Source of the DNA: Desulfacinum hydrothermale DSM 13146
GTDB lineage: Bacteria > Desulfobacterota > Syntrophobacteria > Syntrophobacterales > DSM-9756
Length of the DNA stretch: 47,666 nucleotides
NCBI RefSeq assembly: GCF_900176285.1
Contig: NZ_FWXF01000023.1
Location: 1-47,666, forward strand
Direction: 5' to 3'
Below the pieces are notes generated by a model. That model was given only the letters and a program-made list of their open reading frames with translations. It did not search any database and was not told the origin of the DNA. A program made the translations under genes and the position numbers. Positions 42,360 through 47,666 of this stretch are shown here, piece by piece. Within the stretch, counting starts at the first letter, position 1. Every line of letters begins with the position of its first letter.

Positions 42360-43957
42360 GTGTCAGGGATCTGCCCTGGCAGATCCATTGGAGCCTGGAC
42401 AAATGCACCCTATGCGGGCGCTGCACCACGGTATGCCCCGTGCACGCCATCGAGCTGGGCGTGTTTCGAAAGCGGATCGTGGAGACCCCCATGGGTCTGG
42501 CCCGGCGGCCGGCAAACGTCTTCAAGGTCTTTTACGGGATCCGCCAAAAGACGGATCCGGCCTATGCCTGCATCGGCTGTGGCATGTGCAATCTGGTCTG
42601 TCCCAACGGGGCCATCATGCCGTACCGGACGGACGAAGCGGACAAGCTGCGCTTTCACATCAACCGGGGCGGCCAGCCACGACGCCGTGGCGGCCGGCGG
42701 AACGTGCGGGGGGGCATCCTGGACCGGATCAAGTTCATCCGCATCTCCATGCTCACCGACCCGGCCCTGGATGCCGGACGCCACGAATTTGAGCTGCGAA
42801 CGCTCCTGGGGCGGGTTCTTCCCCCGGAAGAAAACCTGCGCCTGCTGAAGGAAGAGGGCTGGATTCCCCCGGTGCGCGAGATCTACCCGCTCATCATCGG
42901 CGGCATGTCCTTTGGCGCCCTGTCGCCCAACATGTGGGAAGGCCTCCAGATGGGGGTGGCCTATCTCAACGAAGAGCTGGGCATGCCCGTGCGCATGTGC
43001 ACGGGCGAAGGCGGCTGTCCGCCGCGGCTTCTGCGCTCGCGCTTTCTCAAGTACGTCATCTTGCAGATTGCCAGCGGCTACTTCGGCTGGGACGAGATCA
43101 TCCACTCCATTCCGGACATGAAGGAAGATCCGTGTGCGGTGGAGATCAAGTACGGCCAGGGGGCCAAGCCCGGCGACGGCGGGCTGCTCATGTGGTACAA
43201 GGTGAACAAGCTCATCGCCGCCATTCGCGGCGTGCCTCCCGGTGTGAGCCTGCCCAGCCCGCCCACCCATCAGACCAAGTACTCCATCGAAGAGGCCGTG
43301 GCCAAGATGATCCAGTCCATGTACATGGCCTGGGGATTCCGGGTGCCGGTCTATCCCAAGATCTCGGGTACGAGCACGGCCTTGGCGGTGCTGAACAACC
43401 TGACCCGCAATCCGTACGCGGCGGCCCTGGCCATCGACGGAGAGGACGGCGGAACCGGGGCGGCCTACAATGTGTCCATGGACCACATGGGCCATCCCAT
43501 CGCGTCCAACATCCGGGACTGCTACCTGAACCTGGCCAAGCTGGGCAAGCAGAACGAGATCCCGCTCTTTGCCGGCGGCGGCATCGGAAAGAACGGAAAC
43601 CTGGCGGCCAACGCGGCGGCGCTCATCATGCTGGGTGCCAGCGGAGTGCAGAGCGGAAAATACATCATGCAGGCCGCCGCCGGGTGCCTGGGCTCCGAAT
43701 CGGACCGCTGCAACGTGTGCAACATCGGGGTGTGTCCCAAAGGCATCACCTCCCAGGATCCGCGGCTCTACCGGCGGCTGGATCCCGAGAAGGTGGCCGA
43801 GCGGGTGGTGGACCTCTTTTTGAGCTTCGATACGGAACTGAAGAAGATCGTGGCTCCGCTGGGGCGCTCCACATCGCTTCCCATCGGTATGTCGGACGCG
43901 CTGGGCATCGATGATGCCGCCGCGGCCCAACGGCTTCAAATCAAGTACGTGGTTTAA
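42323..43957 (+). CDS. Glutamate synthase, FMN/Fe-S synthase subunit with N-terminal ferredoxin domain (544 aa)
   Basis: Two 4Fe-4S motifs lie near the N-terminus, CTLCGRCTTVCPVHAIE and CIGCGMCNLVCPNGAI. A TIM-barrel synthase follows, with GGMSFGALSPNMWEGL, GEGGCPPRLL, IKYGQGAKPGDGGLL and a PKISGTSTALAVLNNL segment. It also has IDGEDGGTGAAY, FAGGGIGKNG and CNVCNIGVCPKGITSQDP, the last carrying the 3Fe-4S cysteines. This is the stand-alone 'archaeal-type' glutamate synthase central subunit, converting 2-oxoglutarate and ammonia to glutamate. ATG 42323 has CAGGAGG upstream and overlaps the amidotransferase gene. Confidence 0.9.
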   Translation: MFSEGYIAPHSLSVRDLPWQIHWSLDKCTLCGRCTTVCPVHAIELGVFRKRIVETPMGLARRPANVFKVFYGIRQKTDPAYACIGCGMCNLVCPNGAIMPYRTDEADKLRFHINRGGQPRRRGGRRNVRGGILDRIKFIRISMLTDPALDAGRHEFELRTLLGRVLPPEENLRLLKEEGWIPPVREIYPLIIGGMSFGALSPNMWEGLQMGVAYLNEELGMPVRMCTGEGGCPPRLLRSRFLKYVILQIASGYFGWDEIIHSIPDMKEDPCAVEIKYGQGAKPGDGGLLMWYKVNKLIAAIRGVPPGVSLPSPPTHQTKYSIEEAVAKMIQSMYMAWGFRVPVYPKISGTSTALAVLNNLTRNPYAAALAIDGEDGGTGAAYNVSMDHMGHPIASNIRDCYLNLAKLGKQNEIPLFAGGGIGKNGNLAANAAALIMLGASGVQSGKYIMQAAAGCLGSESDRCNVCNIGVCPKGITSQDPRLYRRLDPEKVAERVVDLFLSFDTELKKIVAPLGRSTSLPIGMSDALGIDDAAAAQRLQIKYVV

Positions 43958-43983
43958 CGGACAGCAGACGAGGGGACACGTCC

Positions 43984-46323
43984 ATGCAACAGACCATGGC
44001 ACGAGAATCCTATTGGATATCCGGAAAGGAACAGGGACGTCGTCTGGAATCGCGCATTCTGGAAGAGCGGATCCAGAAGGCGGTGGCCCGAGGGCATCGG
44101 ATCCTGGAAGTGGAGGCCTTCGGCCAGCACGGGATCGGGGGCCGGCTGTGGAAGGCCGGAGACGACCGGGTGTTGGTCAAGGTCCACGGCTCCCCGGGCC
44201 AGCGCGTGGGGGCCATGGGCTTTCCCAACACCACGGTGGAAATCCTGGGGCCCGCCTCGGATGATGTGGGCTGGCTGAACGCGGGTGCGGAGATCGTCGT
44301 CCACGGCCATGCGGGCAATGGGGTGGCCAACGCCATGGCCCAGGGCAGGATCTACGTGGCGGGCAACATCGGCGCCCGCGGCATGACCATGACCAAGCAC
44401 AACCCCCGTTTCGATCCCCCCGAACTGTGGGTGCTGGGCTCGGTGGGGGACTACTTCGCCGAGTTCATGGCGGGCGGCGTGGCCGTCATCTGCGGCCACC
44501 AGCCCCAGGACCCGAACAATGTGCTGGGATACCGGCCCTGTGTGGGCATGGTGGGCGGGCAGATCTTTTTCCGGGGCCCCCATGGCGGGTTCAGCCAGGC
44601 GGATGCCAAGCTGGTGCCCTTGAGCGACGAGGACTGGCACTGGCTGGTGAAGAACCTGCAGGTGTTTCTGGAAAAAATCGGAAAGCCCGAGTTGTTTCAA
44701 CGGTTTGCCGACCGTAAGGAATGGCAGCTCCTGGCGGCCCGCAGTCCCCAGGAGAAGGCGGCGGCGCCACGGCGATCCATGAGCGCGTTCCGCGCGGAGG
44801 TCTGGGACAAGGAGCTGGGTCAAGGCGGACTCATCGGGGACCTGACCGATCTGGACCGGAGTCCCATCCCGCTCATCGTGACGGGAGATCTTCGCCGGTA
44901 TGTGCCCGTGTGGGAGAACCAAAAGTACGCGCCGCCCTGCCAGGCCAGCTGCCCCACGGGGATTCCCGTCCATGAGCGCTGGCGCCTGGTTCGCGAAGGC
45001 CGCGTGGACGAGGCCGTGGACATGGCCCTGGCCTACACACCCTTTCCCGCCACGGTCTGCGGCTACTTGTGTCCCAATTTGTGCATGGAAGCGTGCACAC
45101 GCCAGAGTCTCAAGATGCCCGCCGTGGATGTGACCCAGCTGGGCAAGGCGAGCCTCAAGGCCAAGCTGCCGGAACTGCCCCCGCTTTCCGGAAAGAAGAT
45201 CGCCGTCATCGGCGGCGGCCCCGCCGGCCTTTCCATCGCTTGGCAGCTGCGCCGAATGGGTCATGAAGCGGTCATCTATGATCGCAATCCCATGCTGGGC
45301 GGCAAGATCACCGATGCCATCCCCGGCACGCGCATTCCCCGGGAGGTGGTGGAGGCGGAACTGGAACGGCTCCGCAAGGCCCTGCCCCATGTGCACTTGC
45401 AGCAGGACCTGCAACGGGAGGACGTGGAGCGGCTCAAAGGAGACTACGATTTCATCGTGGTGGCCGCCGGGGCCCAGAAGCCTCGAGTCCTTCCCGTGCC
45501 CGGCAAAGAGCGGCTCATTCCCGCTCTGGACTTTCTGCGAAAGAGCAAGAAGGGGCAGATCCAGGTGGGCCGGCAGGTGGTGGTCATTGGCGCCGGCAAC
45601 GTGGGCTGCGACGTGGCCACGGAAGCCCACCGGCTGGGCGCCGAGAAGATCACGCTCATCGACATCCAGGAGCCGGCTTCCTTTGGCAAGGAACGTGAGG
45701 CGGCCCAAGCCGTCGGTGCCATCTTCCGATGGCCCTGTTTCACCAAGGCCGTGACGGAAGAGGGGGTGGAGCTCACCACCGGGGAGGTGATTCCCGCCGA
45801 TACGGTGGTCATCTCCATCGGGGATCAGCCGGACCTGGATTTCCTTCCCGATACGGTGGAAACGGAGCGGGGCTTCATCCGGGTGGACGAGAACTTCCAG
45901 ACCACCGATCCCCAGATCTTTGCCGTCGGCGATGCGGTCCGTCTGGGACTGCTGACCGATGCCATCGGTGCCGGCAGGCGAGCCGCCCAGGTGATGGACG
46001 ACATCTTGAACGGGCGCCGTCCCCGGGGCGATGCCACGACCATGATCGACAAGAGCCGGGTCAAGCTGGAATATTTCGATCCCAGGCTCATGGCCTTCGA
46101 CGGCTTGGATCAATGTGGGGAGGCCTGTGCTTCGTGCGGTTCCTGCCGCGATTGCGGGATCTGCGTGGAGATCTGCCCCCAGGCGGCGATTCGCCGGGTG
46201 GGCGAGGACAACGGCTCATTCCAACTGGTGGTGGATCCCGACCGCTGCATCGGGTGCGGGTTTTGTGCCGGCGCGTGCCCCTGCGGCATCTGGAATCTGG
46301 TGGAAAACGACCCCCTGGGTTGA
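43984..46323 (+). CDS. Glutamate synthase GXGXG domain fused to GltD-like oxidoreductase and ferredoxin (779 aa)
   Basis: Residues ~1-250 are the GXGXG beta-helix of GltB, with 'GQRVGAMGFPNTTVEILG', NAGAEIVVHGHAGNGVANAM and IYVAGNIGARGMTM. From ~310 a GltD-type part follows: Fe-S cysteines (CQASCPTGIPVHE, CGYLCPNLCMEACTR), FAD motif IAVIGGGPAGLSIAWQL, a second dinucleotide motif VVIGAGNVGCDVATEA and FAVGDAVRLGLLTDAIGAG. The C-terminus (~710-779) is ferredoxin-like (CGSCRDCGICVEICP, CIGCGFCAGACPCG). The chain thus joins the structural domain and the electron-input module. The usual donor would be NADPH or reduced ferredoxin. It is the last gene of the cluster. Confidence 0.9.
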   Translation: MQQTMARESYWISGKEQGRRLESRILEERIQKAVARGHRILEVEAFGQHGIGGRLWKAGDDRVLVKVHGSPGQRVGAMGFPNTTVEILGPASDDVGWLNAGAEIVVHGHAGNGVANAMAQGRIYVAGNIGARGMTMTKHNPRFDPPELWVLGSVGDYFAEFMAGGVAVICGHQPQDPNNVLGYRPCVGMVGGQIFFRGPHGGFSQADAKLVPLSDEDWHWLVKNLQVFLEKIGKPELFQRFADRKEWQLLAARSPQEKAAAPRRSMSAFRAEVWDKELGQGGLIGDLTDLDRSPIPLIVTGDLRRYVPVWENQKYAPPCQASCPTGIPVHERWRLVREGRVDEAVDMALAYTPFPATVCGYLCPNLCMEACTRQSLKMPAVDVTQLGKASLKAKLPELPPLSGKKIAVIGGGPAGLSIAWQLRRMGHEAVIYDRNPMLGGKITDAIPGTRIPREVVEAELERLRKALPHVHLQQDLQREDVERLKGDYDFIVVAAGAQKPRVLPVPGKERLIPALDFLRKSKKGQIQVGRQVVVIGAGNVGCDVATEAHRLGAEKITLIDIQEPASFGKEREAAQAVGAIFRWPCFTKAVTEEGVELTTGEVIPADTVVISIGDQPDLDFLPDTVETERGFIRVDENFQTTDPQIFAVGDAVRLGLLTDAIGAGRRAAQVMDDILNGRRPRGDATTMIDKSRVKLEYFDPRLMAFDGLDQCGEACASCGSCRDCGICVEICPQAAIRRVGEDNGSFQLVVDPDRCIGCGFCAGACPCGIWNLVENDPLG

Positions 46324-46394
46324 TGCCGGTGCGCGCTGAATGACCCAGGAAGGGGGCGGCTCGTGGGGGCGCCACGGGCCGGCCCCCCGGGCTG

Positions 46395-46513
46395 GAAGCT
46401 TGTTAAAGGCCGGTCTTTCAGCCCTTTTGGGGGGTGTGTAACGAGTTGAAATCCCACGGTGCTCCGTGGTGTTTTTTGAGCTTTGTAGGGGGCGGGTTTG
46501 CAACCCGCCCCAG
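46395..46513 (+). repeat. Dispersed ~200-bp intergenic element, copy E (left half)
   Basis: AAGCTTGTTAAAGGCCGG, TCTTTCAGCCCTTTTGGGG, GAGTTGAAATCCCACGGTG and a GGGGGCGGGTTTGCAACCCG palindrome match the left half of the family. CCACGG and CCGTGG around TGCT form a perfect hairpin here. The right half is missing. Confidence 0.75.
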
Positions 46514-46612
46514 GCACCACACATCAGTTCAACAAATCCTAACAGGCCCATAACCTATTGACAAATAAGCTTTACCCTGGTTTTTGCGTTTCCTTCAGTT
46601 TAAGGAAATCCA

Positions 46613-46642
46613 TTGACATCCGGGGAGATCATGGGGTATTTT
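46613..46642 (+). promoter_or_regulatory. Possible sigma70 promoter upstream of the integrase remnant
   Basis: TTGACA (46613-46618) and TATTTT (46637-46642) with an 18-base spacer, about 98 bases before the integrase ATG. Judged from hexamer match only. Confidence 0.4.
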
Positions 46643-46739
46643 GCGGTGCCTTAGGGGTGAATCTCCGCTTATGTGCCTCCAAATACCCCCGCTTCCGACC
46701 CAATAGATTGAAATGTTTATGCAATTTAGAGGTGCCGTG

Positions 46740-47048
46740 ATGCGCCTGACTGACACCAAAGTTCGGAATCTCAAGCCAAGGGAAAAGCCCTACAAAGTTC
46801 ATAATGGCGGCGGCCTTTACCTGCAAGTCACCCCGGCACGCGGCAAGCTGTGGCGCCTCAAGTACCGCTTCGAGGGCAAAGAAAAAACCCTCTCTATCGT
46901 AAAATACCCGTTGGTATTCCTGTCCGAGGGCAGGGAGAAAGCCAGGCAGGCCAACAAACGCTGGATCAGGGCGTCGGTGCCCCCCAGAATGGGTTCCGAA
47001 TCCATGCTCGTCAGTCCACCCAATCACACTTCACTGATTCAGGAGTAA
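46740..47048 (+). pseudogene. Truncated tyrosine integrase (P4/DUF4102-type N-terminal domain)
   Basis: The first ~75 codons match the N-terminal arm-binding domain of P4-type phage or island integrases: MRLTDTKVRNLKPREKPYKV, NGGGLYLQVTPARGKLWRLKYRF, KEKTLSIVKYPLVFLSEG, and REKARQANK. After that the frame runs into the left arm of an inverted repeat (about 46971), and the catalytic domain with the Arg/Tyr residues is absent. A full integrase has ~400 residues. GAGGTG precedes ATG 46740. It marks an island or prophage integration end that has since been disrupted. Confidence 0.75.
46971..47043 (+). repeat. Left arm of a 73-bp imperfect inverted repeat
   Basis: The segment begins GCGTCGGTGCCCC and contains ATGGGTTCCGAATCCATGC, GTCAGTCCACCCAATCA and TCACTGATTCAGG. 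The reverse complement at 47367-47439 matches with about 8 mismatches in 73. Confidence 0.8.
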
Positions 47049-47052
47049 TTAT

Positions 47053-47304
47053 GGCACTGCCGCTGTCATTGGAGATAACGTATATATCGGACCCAATGTT
47101 AATATCGTAGAAAATGTAACTATTGGGAATAATTCTACAATAGGTGCAGGGAGCGTTGTGACCAAGGACGTTCCTGAAAATTCAACAGTGGCTGGAGTTC
47201 CTGCAAAAGTAATATCCTATAAGGAACCAGGAAGATTTGTAAATAGACGATGGAAGTTATCGGATAACAATAAAATCCAGCGGACGCAAAAAGCGCGCCG
47301 CTGA
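47053..47304 (+). pseudogene. C-terminal fragment of a hexapeptide-repeat acetyltransferase (CysE-like)
   Basis: In frame from 47047 to the TGA at 47302 the product reads [20 protein letters not shown], then [20 protein letters not shown], then [14 protein letters not shown]. This is the left-handed beta-helix end of a serine O-acetyltransferase or capsule-type acyltransferase. A full enzyme has at least ~150 residues more, and no start is present; a stop lies just upstream in frame. The DNA is clearly AT-richer than the rest of the window, a sign of transfer. It lies within a 73-bp inverted-repeat frame and is not expected to be functional. Confidence 0.78.
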
Positions 47305-47366
47305 TTTAAACGTTAGTCTGATAAACAGTATGCGTACACTTTAGGAAAAACGATGAAAACGATTGT

Positions 47367-47439
47367 CCTGAATCAGTGAGATTTGATTGGGTGGACTGAC
47401 GTGCATGGCTTCGGAACCCATTTTGAGGGTCACCGACGC
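47367..47439 (-). repeat. Right arm of the 73-bp imperfect inverted repeat
   Basis: CCTGAATCAGTGAG, TGATTGGGTGGACTGAC and GCATGGCTTCGGAACCCAT are the complement of the left arm. The spacing of the two arms is ~323 bp and encloses the acetyltransferase fragment. Confidence 0.8.
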
Positions 47440-47666
47440 CCCAGTTCAGCCACTTTTTCGGGTCATTGCCTTTTCAAGGACTGAAAAGCCCTCATGACGA
47501 TGCCATCTCAGACATTTTTGGACACACCTCACCCCTTATGGCCGAAGGAGCTTTCAGGCTTTTGCGGCGGCGATCCCTACGCTGGACAAAATTTGAGATA
47601 AACACTTCGAAAAGCGTGAAAAGCGGGACAATGCCGACCGAACTGCAGCTTCAGCCGACGACCGCT
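47440..47666. other. Right edge, no gene recognised
   Basis: No ORF with a credible start or family match was seen. A hairpin TTTTCA-AGGAC-TGAAAA occurs at 47471-47487. The stretch is probably a continuation of the mobile debris and runs off the window. Confidence 0.4.

Noticed and set aside
47305-47366. Integron attC site after the acetyltransferase fragment
   Set aside because: AAACGTTAGTC does not fit the GTTRRRY/RYYYAAC core pair, and no second core site is placed for a hairpin.

Overview
The window is a high-GC chromosomal segment of a Gram-negative bacterium. It encodes an MlaA-type outer-membrane lipid-transport protein, heptose isomerase GmhA, a type IV pilus PilT/PilU pair, the PII/GlnD/GlnE cascade, a split iron-sulfur-rich glutamate synthase and a HemC / CobA-HemD tetrapyrrole pair. 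Gene content and protein style fit the Desulfobacterota, most likely a Syntrophobacter/Desulfacinum-like sulfate reducer. This is inferred from family knowledge; no rRNA or other marker in the window confirms it. No tRNA, rRNA or CRISPR array was found.

Layout. 1-3350: the end of a phage tail-type operon, breaking off in an AT-rich, IS-like junction. 3590-6090: a ModE-like regulator and MoeA (molybdenum cofactor), then an orphan NusG paralogue. 6400-14450: a helicase-exonuclease fusion resembling MrfA joined to MrfB, an MBL-fold hydrolase, a PflX-like radical SAM protein, a PPP phosphatase, and PilT/PilU. 14470-17120: thiE-thiL-thiD. 17420-19330: a PAC2 protein and a HAD phosphatase on the minus strand. 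19520-22870: class IV aminotransferase, gmhA, an uncharacterised 331-residue protein, a cyclophilin-like protein and an FmdB zinc ribbon. 23017-25634: hemC and a cobA-hemD fusion (siroheme/haem branch). 25860-27860 (minus): small membrane protein, CaCA antiporter, MlaA. 28055-29629: a DUF4301 protein.

29663-46323 is a nitrogen-assimilation supercluster: a GAF/AAA+ sigma54 activator, glutamine-dependent NAD synthetase, PII, GlnD, glutamine synthetase, GlnE, and a glutamate synthase split into amidotransferase, FMN/Fe-S synthase and a GXGXG-GltD-ferredoxin fusion. glnA has its own leader with a textbook sigma54 -24/-12 element and three copies of a palindromic motif upstream, which look like activator sites. 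The right end (46740-47666) is mobile debris: a truncated tyrosine integrase, then an acetyltransferase fragment between 73-bp imperfect inverted repeats.

The most notable non-coding signal is a family of roughly 200-bp dispersed elements. There are at least seven copies in both orientations. The fuller copies have short terminal inverted repeats (CTGTCCGA type) and internal hairpins, one copy has a 10-bp direct repeat on both sides, and several copies start exactly at gene stop codons.
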